This document shows positions 1 to 8,073 of a DNA stretch of 64,000 bases, in pieces. The translations under genes were made by a program, and so were the position numbers. Origin of the DNA: Streptomyces aidingensis (lineage in GTDB: Bacteria; Actinomycetota; Actinomycetes; Streptomycetales; Streptomycetaceae); contig NZ_FOLM01000001.1 of the NCBI RefSeq assembly GCF_900112355.1, positions 355,276-419,275 of the forward strand, given 5' to 3'. The first letter of the stretch is position 1, and the number at the start of each line of letters is the position of its first letter. Under the pieces are notes generated by a model that ran no database searches, was not told the DNA's origin, and worked only from the letters and a program-made list of their open reading frames with translations.

Positions 1-1716
1 GGCGAGGTCGCGTTTGAGGTGGTCGAGGATGCCGCGTGCCTCGCTGCGGGCGGCGCTCAGCTCGGCGGGGGAGGCCACCGGCAGGCGGACCTCCAGGTAG
101 CACTTGAGCTTGGGCTCGGTGCCGCTGGGGCGGACGATGACGCGGGCATCGTCCAGGGTGAGGCGCAGGCCGTCGGTCGGGGGCAGGCCGCCGCCGCCGA
201 GGGAGAGGTCCTCGAAGCGGCGCACGGGGCGGCCGGCGAGTTCGGCGGGCGGGTGCTCGCGCAGGCGGCGCAGGGCGGCGGTGATGAGGGAGAGGTCCTT
301 GACCCGGACGGAGAGCTGGTCGGTGGCGTGCAGGCCGTGCCGGACGGCGAGCTCGTCGAGGAGGCCGGTCAGGGTGCGGCCCTCGGCCTTGAGTTCGCTC
401 GCGAGCTCGGCGATGGCCAGGGCGGCGGTGATGCCGTCCTTGTCGCGGACCCCGGCCGGGTCGACGCAGTAGCCGAGGGCTTCCTCGTAGCCGTAGGCCA
501 GGCCGGGGACGCGGGCCAGCCACTTGAAGCCGGTGAGGGTGGAGCGGAAGGGGCGGCCGGCTGCCGCGGCCATCTTCTCGACCAGGGAGGAGGAGACGAT
601 CGAGGCGGCGAATGTGCCGGTGACGCCCTGGCGCAGCAGATGGGCGGCGAGCAGGGCGCCGACCTGGTCGCCGTGCAGCATGCGCCAGCCGGAGGGGCCG
701 CGCTCGTCGGGGACGGCGACGGCGCAGCGGTCGGCGTCCGGGTCGTTGGCCAGGATCAGGTCCGGGGAGTCCAGCGCGTACCGGGCGGCGGTCTCGTAGG
801 ACAGGTCCATGGCCCCGGGTTCCTCCGGGTTGGGGAAGGTCACGGTGGGGAAGTCCGGGTCGGGCGCGGCCTGGGCCTCGACCATGACCGGGGCGGGGAA
901 ACCGGCCCGGGTGAAGGCTTCGGTGAGGACGGCCCCGCCGACCCCGTGCAGCGGGGTGTAGACGACCCGGGCGGTGCGCGGGGAGCCGGGGGTGAGGACG
1001 GCGGCGGTGCGGTCGAGATAGGCCTCGACGGTGTCCTCGCCCAGGGTCTCCCAGCCGGAGTCGGGCAGCGGGATGCCGGTGAGGGAGCCGATGGCGGCGA
1101 TCTCGGCGGCGATGTCGGCGTCGGCGGGCGGCACGATCTGGCTGCCCTCGCCGAGGTAGACCTTGTAGCCGTTGTCGCGCGGCGGGTTGTGGCTGGCGGT
1201 GACGGCCACTCCGGCGACCGCGCCCAGATGGCGGATGGCGAAGGCCAGCACGGGGGTGGGCAGCGGGCGGGGGAGGAGCACGGCGCGCAGTCCGGCGCCG
1301 GTCAGCACGGCGGCGGTGTCGCGGGCGAAGTCGGCGCTGTAGTGGCGGGCGTCCCGGCCGATGACCACCAGCCCGGGGGCGCCGTCGTCGGCGGGCCGCT
1401 TGCGCAGATAGGCGGCGAGTCCGGCGGCGGCGCGGATGACCACGGCGCGGTTCATCCGCATGGGCCCGGCGCCCAGTTCGCCGCGCAGCCCGGCGGTGCC
1501 GAACTGGAGGGTGCCGGAGAAGCGTTCGGCCAGCGCGGCGGTGTCGCCGCGGTCGATGAGGGCGGCCAGTTCGGCCCGGGTGGCGGGGTCCGGGTCCTCG
1601 GCGAGCCAGGCGTGGGCGCGCCGCAGCAGCTCGGCGGAACCGGCGGAACCGGCGGAACCGGCGGAACCGGCGGAACCGGCGGAGCCGGCCGGGGCGGGGG
1701 CGGGGTCAGCGGTCAT
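1..1716 (-). CDS. Phospho-sugar mutase (phosphomannomutase/phosphoglucomutase family), C-terminal end cut by window start
   Basis: Alpha-D-phosphohexomutase family enzyme; moves phosphate between carbons of a sugar phosphate through a phosphoserine, in the cytosol. Read from the ATG at 1716, 572 codons are present. They show the catalytic TASHNPPRDNGYK phosphoserine loop, the metal-binding DPDADR motif, the sugar-recognition GYEEALGY segment and the RPSGTEPKLK phosphate loop near the C-terminus, so only a few last residues are missing. The first 30 residues are an Ala-Pro and Gly-Ser-Ala repeat encoded by a 9-bp tandem repeat. It lies 13 bp downstream of purine nucleoside phosphorylase on the same strand, so the two are probably co-transcribed. 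That pairing suggests it may also act on (deoxy)ribose 1-phosphate as a phosphopentomutase, which is inference. Family assignment is secure, substrate is not. Confidence 0.93.
   Translation of the reverse strand, partial: MTADPAPAPAGSAGSAGSAGSAGSAGSAELLRRAHAWLAEDPDPATRAELAALIDRGDTAALAERFSGTLQFGTAGLRGELGAGPMRMNRAVVIRAAAGLAAYLRKRPADDGAPGLVVIGRDARHYSADFARDTAAVLTGAGLRAVLLPRPLPTPVLAFAIRHLGAVAGVAVTASHNPPRDNGYKVYLGEGSQIVPPADADIAAEIAAIGSLTGIPLPDSGWETLGEDTVEAYLDRTAAVLTPGSPRTARVVYTPLHGVGGAVLTEAFTRAGFPAPVMVEAQAAPDPDFPTVTFPNPEEPGAMDLSYETAARYALDSPDLILANDPDADRCAVAVPDERGPSGWRMLHGDQVGALLAAHLLRQGVTGTFAASIVSSSLVEKMAAAAGRPFRSTLTGFKWLARVPGLAYGYEEALGYCVDPAGVRDKDGITAALAIAELASELKAEGRTLTGLLDELAVRHGLHATDQLSVRVKDLSLITAALRRLREHPPAELAGRPVRRFEDLSLGGGGLPPTDGLRLTLDDARVIVRPSGTEPKLKCYLEVRLPVASPAELSAARSEARGILDHLKRDLA
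1632..1685. repeat. 9-bp tandem repeat inside the mutase N-terminus
   Basis: Five perfect copies and one variant copy of CGGCGGAAC (plus-strand sense) lie end to end. On the minus strand they encode repeated Gly-Ser-Ala. Repeats like this expand and contract by replication slippage in whole codon triplets, so length would vary without a frameshift. Confidence 0.9.
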
Positions 1717-1729
1717 CGGGGGCAGCCTC

Positions 1730-2530
1730 TCAGATGCGGCCGAGTACCTGGGACAGGAGCGCGCCCATCCGGGCGGCCGAGTCGCGCCCGGCCCGGAGGA
1801 CCTCCTCGTGGTTGAGCGGCTCGCCCGTGATGCCCGCGGCGAGATTGGTGACCAGGGAGATGCCCAGCACCTCGGCCCCGGCCTCGCGGGCGGCGATGGC
1901 CTCCAGCACGGTGGACATGCCGACCAGATCGCCCCCGATGGCGCGGACCATGTTGATCTCGGCCGGCGTCTCGTAGTGCGGGCCGGTGAACTGCACGTAG
2001 ACCCCTTCCTCCAGGGTGGGGTCCACCTCCCGGCACAGCGCGCGCAGCCGCCGCGAGTAGAGGTCGGTCAGATCGACGAACTTGGCGCCGGCGATGGGGG
2101 AGACGCCGGTGAGGTTGATGTGGTCGCTGATCAGAACGGGCCGGCCGGGACGCATGCCGGCCCGCAGGCCGCCGCAGCCGTTGGTGAGGACCACGGTCTT
2201 GCAGCCGGCCGCCGCGGCGGTGCGCACCCCGTGGGCGACGGCGGCCACGCCGCGGCCCTCGTAGAAGTGGGTGCGGCCGAGGAAGACGAGTGCGCGCTTG
2301 CTGCCGATGCGGTACGAGCGGACGCGGCCGGCGTGCCCGGCGACCGTGGGCGGCGGGAAGCCGGGCAGGTCGGTGACCGGGAACTCGTGCTCGGGTGTGC
2401 CCAGGGCATCGGCCGCGGGGACCCAGCCGGAGCCCATCACCAGGGCCACGTCATGGCCGGCGGCGCCGGTCAGCTCGCGCAGGCGCGCGGCCGCCGCGTC
2501 GGCCGTCTCCGAAATCTCAGAAGCGTTCAC
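1730..2530 (-). CDS. punA: Purine nucleoside phosphorylase (trimeric PunA type)
   Basis: Cleaves purine (deoxy)nucleosides with phosphate to the free base and (deoxy)ribose 1-phosphate, a cytosolic salvage step. The 266-residue product has the family layout: phosphate loop VMGSGW near residue 32 (most relatives have GSGL), a GHAGR loop, the FYEG and NGCGG segments, GPHYETPAE with the catalytic Glu, and SLVTNLAAG with the purine-binding Asn. The length matches the trimeric, 6-oxopurine-specific class. ATG start at 2530. It is the upstream gene of a two-gene unit with the phospho-sugar mutase, which could use the sugar 1-phosphate it releases. Nothing looks damaged. Confidence 0.95.
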   Translation of the reverse strand: MNASEISETADAAAARLRELTGAAGHDVALVMGSGWVPAADALGTPEHEFPVTDLPGFPPPTVAGHAGRVRSYRIGSKRALVFLGRTHFYEGRGVAAVAHGVRTAAAAGCKTVVLTNGCGGLRAGMRPGRPVLISDHINLTGVSPIAGAKFVDLTDLYSRRLRALCREVDPTLEEGVYVQFTGPHYETPAEINMVRAIGGDLVGMSTVLEAIAAREAGAEVLGISLVTNLAAGITGEPLNHEEVLRAGRDSAARMGALLSQVLGRI

Positions 2531-2642
2531 GGACTGAGCCTAACCGGTTTTTGCCTACGCGCGTAGATGCGGGTCGGGCACCGGCCATCACCAGCCGGAA
2601 ACCAGCCACCGCCCGCACCCCCGGCGGTGGCCGCGCGGCGGA

Positions 2643-3080
2643 TCAGCAGGGGCGCTTGCGGAGTTCCATGACGTAGTCGTGCGGGGCGCCGGCGGATTCC
2701 GCGGCGTCGGCGATCTCGCCCAGGTAGCGGGCCGAGGGCAGCCCGCCCTCATAGCCGTTGAGCACATACACAAAGGTCCGCAGATCGCCCTCCAGGGTGT
2801 GCACCGTGACCGGGTGGCGGCGGTAGATGCCGAGATCCACGCCCTCCCAGCGGTCCAGCGCCTCCTGGTCCACCGGCGCGACGTCGTACACCCCGGTGAA
2901 GACCTGGGAGCCGGGCTCCTCCACGATGGTGGCCAGGGCGCCGTCCCAGCCCATGTGTTCACCGCCGAAGGTGAGCCGCCAGCCCGTCAGCCAGCCCACG
3001 CAGCGCAGCGGCGAATGCGGCGCGCGCCGCGACATCAGACGGGCGTCAAGGTTTCCCGCGTAGGCGGCGTAGAGCTCCAT
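2643..3080 (-). CDS. Gamma-glutamylcyclotransferase-like protein
   Basis: The 145-residue protein begins MELYAAYAGNLD, which matches the substrate-binding YxxYxxN start of the gamma-glutamylcyclotransferase/AIG2-like fold. Acidic residues follow in VEEPGSQVFTGVYDV and WEGVDLGIYRR, where the family has its catalytic Glu. Known members release 5-oxoproline from gamma-glutamyl compounds. Actinomycetes use mycothiol rather than glutathione, so the true substrate here is unknown. It is a single gene on the minus strand, 112 bp before purine nucleoside phosphorylase and divergent from the quinone reductase at 3365. ATG start at 3080. The fold call is good; the biochemical role is inferred. Confidence 0.8.
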   Translation of the reverse strand: MELYAAYAGNLDARLMSRRAPHSPLRCVGWLTGWRLTFGGEHMGWDGALATIVEEPGSQVFTGVYDVAPVDQEALDRWEGVDLGIYRRHPVTVHTLEGDLRTFVYVLNGYEGGLPSARYLGEIADAAESAGAPHDYVMELRKRPC

Positions 3081-3364
3081 GGCTCCCCTCTCGAAGGGAC
3101 GGACGTCGCCCTCAGTGTCGGCACCCTCTCGCGGTGCCGCCAGCCGAGCGGTGGCCGCATGCCCGTCGGCGCCGGGAGCCGGGCGGAAGCGGCCACGCAG
3201 GGCAGGGTACGGGAAGGCGGCCGTCGGACGCCCGGCAGGCGGGCCGGCCGGCGGCGAGCCGGGGTCACAGCCCCCGCCCGGCCGGGTGTGAGCTGTGCGG
3301 TGGATTCGGTCTCGATCCCGGCCCCGGCGAGAGATCGTCCACCGGGTGCGAGAGACTGAGGCAT

Positions 3365-4813
3365 GTGACTCGGATCGTGATCATCGGTGGCGGACCCGGC
3401 GGATACGAGGCGGCGCTGGTGGCGGCGCAGCTCGGCGCCGAGGTGACGGTAGTCGACCGCGACGGGCTGGGCGGCGCGTCGGTGCTGACCGACTGTGTGC
3501 CGTCCAAGACCCTGATCGCCACCGCCGAGGTGATGACCAGCTTCGAGTCCTCGCACGAGGAGCTGGGCATCACCCTGGCGGACGGCGGCCGGCCGGCCGC
3601 GGGCCGGGTGCTGGGCGTGGATCTGGGCAAGGTCAACCGCAGAGTCAAACAGCTCGCGCTCGCCCAGTCGCATGACATCACCGCCTCCGTCACCCGGGCG
3701 GGGGTGCGGGTGCTGCGCGGCCTGGGCCGGCTGGACGGTCCGCAGGCCGCCGACGGCTCGCGCCGGGTGATCGTCACCGGCGGCGCGGACGGGCCCCGGG
3801 AACTGATGGCGGACTGCGTGCTGATCGCCACCGGCGGCCATCCCCGGGAGCTGCCGGACGCCCGCCCGGACGGCGAGCGGATTCTCAACTGGACCCAGGT
3901 GTACGAGCTGGGCGAGCTGCCGCGCGAGCTGATCGTGGTCGGCTCCGGGGTGACCGGCGCCGAGTTCGCCGGCGCCTACCAGGCGCTGGGCTCCCGGGTC
4001 ACCCTGGTCTCCTCCCGGGACCGGGTGCTGCCGGGCGAGGACCCGGACGCCGCCGCCGTGCTGGAGGAGGTCTTCCGGCGGCGCGGCATGAATGTGATGG
4101 CCCGCTCCCGGGCCGCCGCGGCCAAGCGGGTGGCCGGTCCGGGCGGCGAGGAGCGGGTGGAGGTGACGCTCTCCGACGGGCGCACCATCTCGGGCACCCA
4201 CTGCCTGGTGGCGGTCGGGGCGGTGCCCAACACCGGCGACATGGGCCTGGAGGAGGCCGGGGTGCGGCTGAAGGACTCCGGCCACATCCGCACCGACCGG
4301 GTCTCGCGCACCTCGGCGCCCGGGGTGTACGCGGCCGGCGATGTGACCGGGGTGCTGGCGCTGGCCTCGGTGGCGGCCATGCAGGGCCGGATCGCGATGT
4401 ACCACGTCCTCGGGCACGCGGTGGCGCCGCTGGACCTCAACACGGTCTCGGCGAACATCTTCACCGATCCGGAGATCGCCACCGTCGGCTACACCCAGCA
4501 GGATGTGGACGAGGGCCGGATCGACGCCCGGGCGGTGAAGCTGCCGCTGGTGCGCAACGCCCGCGCCAAGATGCAGGGCATCCGGGACGGCTTTGTGAAG
4601 CTGTTCTGCCGGCCCGGCACGGGGATCGTGGTGGGCGGGGTGGTGGTCGCCCCGCGGGCCAGCGAGTTGATCCATCCGATTTCGGTCGCGGTGGACAACA
4701 GCCTGACCGTTGAGCAGATCGCAAAAGCGTTCACGGTGTACCCGTCTTTGTCGGGTTCGATCGCCGAGGCGGCGCGTCAGCTCCAGACCGGGAAGGCCGA
4801 GCAACTGCCCTGA
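3365..4813 (+). CDS. NAD(P)H-quinone dehydrogenase, LpdA-like flavoprotein
   Basis: Pyridine-nucleotide-disulfide oxidoreductase fold of 482 residues: FAD-binding GGGPGGYEAA at residues 8-17, NAD(P)-binding VGSGVTGAEFAGA near 180, second FAD motif GVYAAGDVTG, and a C-terminal dimer domain. It is not a lipoamide dehydrogenase. The redox CxxxxC motif reads GGASVLTDC, so the first Cys is Ser39 and only Cys44 remains, and the C-terminal catalytic His-Glu pair is replaced in TVYPSLSG. This matches Mycobacterium tuberculosis LpdA (Rv3303c), which reduces quinones. I chose the GTG at 3365, preceded by a GAGG ribosome site, because it gives VTRIVIIGG like the relatives; an upstream extension to 3134 would be low complexity. 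DeoR gene follows 172 bp downstream. Confidence 0.9.
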   Translation: MTRIVIIGGGPGGYEAALVAAQLGAEVTVVDRDGLGGASVLTDCVPSKTLIATAEVMTSFESSHEELGITLADGGRPAAGRVLGVDLGKVNRRVKQLALAQSHDITASVTRAGVRVLRGLGRLDGPQAADGSRRVIVTGGADGPRELMADCVLIATGGHPRELPDARPDGERILNWTQVYELGELPRELIVVGSGVTGAEFAGAYQALGSRVTLVSSRDRVLPGEDPDAAAVLEEVFRRRGMNVMARSRAAAAKRVAGPGGEERVEVTLSDGRTISGTHCLVAVGAVPNTGDMGLEEAGVRLKDSGHIRTDRVSRTSAPGVYAAGDVTGVLALASVAAMQGRIAMYHVLGHAVAPLDLNTVSANIFTDPEIATVGYTQQDVDEGRIDARAVKLPLVRNARAKMQGIRDGFVKLFCRPGTGIVVGGVVVAPRASELIHPISVAVDNSLTVEQIAKAFTVYPSLSGSIAEAARQLQTGKAEQLP

Positions 4814-4985
4814 CCGGCTGTCAGAAGGGCGTTGTCGCAGGTTGGTCGGGGTGGCCGAAGATTCGGGCGGCGGCCGGCCCCGGGAAAGTCGCCCTATACC
4901 ACATCAAGGGCACATCAGGGGACAGGTTCCGAGTATTTGCGTAACCTGCTGAAACCACCCGCTCTCTGGCGTTACCGTCGGTTTT

Positions 4986-5918
4986 GTGTTCGCTGCAGAA
5001 CGTCGCCAGATGATCCTCGAAATGGTGCGGGCCAACGGAGCCGTGTCGCTCCGTGAGCTCGCCCGTGTTGTCCAGACCTCGGAAGTGACCGTACGTCGTG
5101 ACGTCCGCGCACTGGAGGCGGAAGGACTGCTCGACCGCAGGCACGGGGGTGCGGTCCTGCCCGGTGGGCTCACCAGGGAAGCGGGCTTCCCGCAGCGCTC
5201 CCTGGCCGCCAGCGCCGAGAAGGCCGCCATCGCCGAGTACGCCTCCGGCCTGGTCCGGGAGGGCGAGGCCATTGTGCTGGGTGCCGGGACCACCACCCAG
5301 GAGCTGGCCCGCCGGCTGGCCCGCATCCCGGGGCTGACCGTGGTCACCAACTCCCTGCTGGTGGCCCAGGCCCTGGCCCACGCCAACCGGGTGGAGGTGG
5401 TGATGACCGGCGGGACCCTGCGCGGTTCCAACTACGCCCTGGTGGGCAGCGGGGCCGAGCAGTCCCTGCACGGGCTGCGGGTCTCCCGGGCCTTCCTCTC
5501 CGGGGCCGGGCTGACCGCCGCCCGGGGGCTGTCCACCTCCAACATGCTCTCCTCCAGCGTGGACCGTGCGCTGGTCGACGCCGCCGCCGAGGTGGTGGTG
5601 CTGGCCGACCACACCAAGCTGGGCGCCGACACCATGTTCCAGACCGTACCGACCGACATGATCAGCCAGCTGGTCACCAACCAGCCGCCGCCGGAGGCCG
5701 GCCGGGCCGCCGCCGAACTGGAGGCCCTGGCCGACCAGGGAGTGCGCGTCTCGGTGGCGGTGGGCGGCGAGGGCGCCCCGCCGGCCCCGGGCCGGCCCGG
5801 GGCCCAGCCGCCGCACCCGCATCCGCACCCGCACCACCGGGAGCTTGCCGTGCCGGGCCCGCGGGGCGCGGCGGCGGCGCTCGGCGGCGGCCCCGCTCCG
5901 ATGCCGCGCCGGGCCTGA
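4986..5918 (+). CDS. DeoR/GlpR-family transcriptional regulator
   Basis: DNA-binding repressor of the DeoR family. The N-terminal helix-turn-helix (residues 1-57) has the family sequence RRQMILEMVRANG, SEVTVRRDVRALEAEGLLDRRHGGA. It is followed by a DeoR C-terminal sensor domain (about 75-235) with GAGTTTQELAR and the phosphosugar-binding ADHTKLG segment. The effector is normally a phosphorylated sugar, and its identity cannot be read here. The last 45 residues are an unusual Pro/Ala/His-rich tail with an alternating His-Pro run near residues 278-288. GTG start at 4986, shortly after a region with two CACATCA repeats (4910s), which could belong to an operator. It is 310 residues, slightly longer than usual because of the tail. 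Confidence 0.9.
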   Translation: MFAAERRQMILEMVRANGAVSLRELARVVQTSEVTVRRDVRALEAEGLLDRRHGGAVLPGGLTREAGFPQRSLAASAEKAAIAEYASGLVREGEAIVLGAGTTTQELARRLARIPGLTVVTNSLLVAQALAHANRVEVVMTGGTLRGSNYALVGSGAEQSLHGLRVSRAFLSGAGLTAARGLSTSNMLSSSVDRALVDAAAEVVVLADHTKLGADTMFQTVPTDMISQLVTNQPPPEAGRAAAELEALADQGVRVSVAVGGEGAPPAPGRPGAQPPHPHPHPHHRELAVPGPRGAAAALGGGPAPMPRRA

Positions 5919-6324
5919 CGTCCGACCGGCACCGGGCAGTCCGCCGCGCAACCGGCGCAGCCCCGGACCGGCCGGCCGGTCCCCTCGCCGGCACCGCTCG
6001 CACCCGTTCCGATCCCCCCACCCGTTCCGATCCCCCCACCCGCTCCGATCCGCTCACCGCCGAGGCACCCCGACGCGTGCGGCCTCCCCCGCACCCTTCC
6101 GCTCCCCCACCCCCTCCCCCCTCCCCACTCCCCGTCCGATCCGACCCCCCACCCCCACCCCTCCGACCTGTTCCGCTTCCGCCGCCGGTGGCCGCACCGG
6201 TGGCGCCGCGGCCGGGGACCGTGTACCGGCCGGCGGGCCGTCCCCGGCCGCCATCCCGCCCGACAGCGCGTCGGCTCGCGTCCGCCGTCCCGCCGCAGGG
6301 CGGCGAGGTGGTATATCCCGGGAG
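5919..6324. other. Gene-free 406-bp spacer, pyrimidine-rich with short repeats
   Basis: No convincing gene. The plus strand is extremely C-rich from about 6000 to 6185, so the minus strand is G-rich and could form non-B structures. It contains the 18-bp triplet repeat listed separately. Frames open through it only because of the composition. It separates the DeoR gene from the hydrolase gene, whose ribosome site (GGCGAGG/GGGAG) lies just before 6325. Confidence 0.6.
6002..6055. repeat. Three tandem 18-bp repeats
   Basis: Units at 6002-6019, 6020-6037 and 6038-6055. The first two are identical, beginning ACCCGTTCCGATC and ending in a run of C. The third differs at four bases. They are in the spacer after the DeoR gene and are not part of a gene I believe in. 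Confidence 0.85.
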
Positions 6325-7953
6325 ATGGACCCGCTGAGATCACCGCGCGGTGCGCGGCAGGCGAAGTCCGGTTCCGCGCCCGTTTCCGCGGCGGAGCCGG
6401 GCCCGCCGTCCCCCCTGTCCGCGCTGTCCCGGCTGTGGCCGCTGGCGCTGCTCGCCGCCGTGGTGCCCGGACTGGCCCTGGCCGGGGTGCTGCCGCGCTG
6501 GCCCGGACTGGTGCATGCGGTGGCCCTGCCGCCCGCCGGTTTCTTCACGGATCTGCGGGTGCTACTGGCCCGGTCGTCCTCGTACCCGGTCTTCCTGGCG
6601 CTGCTGGCCCTGGTGCTGGCCATCCGGGTGGCCGTGCTGTGCGTCCTGCTGGGCGGGGTGCGCGGGATCACCCCCCGGCGGGCCGCCTTCGCCCTGCTGT
6701 TCCACCTGGCCGCCGGGGTGCCGCTGATGCTGGCCGCGCAGCTCGAATTCATCGCGCAGACGCTGCTCTACGCCCGGCTGTTCTGGACCGCCGTCGCTTT
6801 GCTGGCGCTGAGCTGGTTTCTGACCGCCCCGCTGCCCTGGCAGTCCACGACGCGGCTGCGCACCGCCTGGCGCCGCTCCTGGCGGCAGGGGCTGCGCATC
6901 TCGGTGCTGCTGCCCTATGCGCTGGTGCTGCTGGCCATCGGCGCGCTGGCCGATGCCCGGCCCGCCCTGGTGCTGTGGCTGGTGCCGGTCTCGGCGCTGG
7001 CCACGGCGGTGGCCGTGACGGCGCTGAGCCGGCCGCCGCGCGGGCGTCCGCTGCGCCGGCTGGCCGCCGCGGGATGCGCCTTCGCCGTGCTGGCCACGGT
7101 GTTCGTTTCGACCCGCGCCGACCCGGGCCACGGCCCGTCGCCCCCGCCGCGGGCCGGCTCGCTGCTGCTGATGTCCGGCATCGGCTCGCACTCCGGGCGC
7201 GGCGCCATCTTCGAGACCGAGGTCGGACGGCTCGGCTACACCTGCGAGCAGACCTACTACTTCTCCTACGCGGGGCCGGGCGAGGGGCAGCCGCAGCGCT
7301 CGGCCCGCTGTCCGATCACCACCGGGCGGCCGTACGGCCCGGCCGATACCCAGCGTCCGCTCCAGGAGCAGGTGACGGCCTTTGCGGAGCAGGTGCGGGG
7401 GCTGCCGGAGCCGGTGATGGTGATCGCCCACTCGCACGCGGTCTGGGTGGTGTGGCAGGCCCTGGCCGAGGGAGTGGCACCGGGTGTGGACACGCTGGTG
7501 CTGGTGGGGCCGTTTCCGGCCAGCCCGCTCGGCTATCCGCCGCCGGGCGAGCGGGGCGAGGGCCGGGTGGCGGGCGATCTGCTGCGCCTGATCGTGCCGC
7601 TGGCCGGCATTCTGGACTTCCAGTTCCGGGCGGACGCGCCGGCCGCGCGGCAACTGCTGGCCGACGCGGGGGCCTCGTCGCGGATCATCTCCCGCCCGCT
7701 GCCGCCGGGGGTGCGCACGCTGAGCGTCACCTCGGCCACGGATCTGCCGCTGATGCCGGACGGCTGGCGGCTGCCGGTGGACCGCAATGTCTGCCCGCAG
7801 CGGGTGGCGCACCCGTATCTGCCGATCCGGCCGGCGTTCTACCACGAGGTCAACCGTTTTCTGGCGGGCCGTCCGCCGCTGCCCTGCCCGCCCTGGCGGG
7901 ACTGGGGGGCCTACCTCGCCCGCCCCTGGGGCGTCCCGCCCGCCGACAGCTGA
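6325..7953 (+). CDS. Membrane-anchored alpha/beta-hydrolase-like protein
   Basis: The 542-residue protein has two halves. Residues about 35-265 hold five or six hydrophobic helices (for example PLALLAAVVPGLALAGVL, VFLALLALVLAIRVAVLCVLL and ALVLWLVPVSALATAVAVTAL) plus one more at about 255. The second half looks like a soluble alpha/beta hydrolase: a strand and loop SLLLMSGIGSHSG, and VMVIAHSHAVWVVWQAL, whose AHSHA is a nucleophile elbow with Ser as the likely catalytic residue. A PYLPIRPAFYHEVNRF segment near the end could supply the catalytic His. The topology would put the hydrolase domain on one face of the membrane; which face is unclear. I chose the ATG at 6325 because the upstream frame is low-complexity spacer. 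Substrate unknown. Confidence 0.75.
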   Translation: MDPLRSPRGARQAKSGSAPVSAAEPGPPSPLSALSRLWPLALLAAVVPGLALAGVLPRWPGLVHAVALPPAGFFTDLRVLLARSSSYPVFLALLALVLAIRVAVLCVLLGGVRGITPRRAAFALLFHLAAGVPLMLAAQLEFIAQTLLYARLFWTAVALLALSWFLTAPLPWQSTTRLRTAWRRSWRQGLRISVLLPYALVLLAIGALADARPALVLWLVPVSALATAVAVTALSRPPRGRPLRRLAAAGCAFAVLATVFVSTRADPGHGPSPPPRAGSLLLMSGIGSHSGRGAIFETEVGRLGYTCEQTYYFSYAGPGEGQPQRSARCPITTGRPYGPADTQRPLQEQVTAFAEQVRGLPEPVMVIAHSHAVWVVWQALAEGVAPGVDTLVLVGPFPASPLGYPPPGERGEGRVAGDLLRLIVPLAGILDFQFRADAPAARQLLADAGASSRIISRPLPPGVRTLSVTSATDLPLMPDGWRLPVDRNVCPQRVAHPYLPIRPAFYHEVNRFLAGRPPLPCPPWRDWGAYLARPWGVPPADS

Positions 7954-8007
7954 ACCGGCACCGGGGCACCGGCCGGCGCCGGTGCCGCTGCCGCCGGGAA
8001 AGGCCGC

Positions 8008-8041
8008 GGGCCCGCCGCCGCGGGGATGCGGTGGCGGGCCC
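8008..8041. terminator. Bidirectional hairpin terminator candidate between convergent genes
   Basis: A 14-bp GC stem with one G-T pair (8008-8021 with 8028-8041) around a 6-base loop. It lies between the ends of the hydrolase gene (plus) and accA2 (minus), as expected for a shared terminator. No T-run is visible, which is usual in this GC range. Confidence 0.65.
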
Positions 8042-8073
8042 GGTGCCGGTGCCGTGTTCCCCGGCCGGTCCGG

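Noticed and set aside
19..1815. Plus-strand frame of almost 600 codons opposite the mutase
   Set aside because: It is a Gly/Gln/Val-rich shadow of the minus-strand mutase, which has clear catalytic motifs; high GC keeps the opposite frame open.
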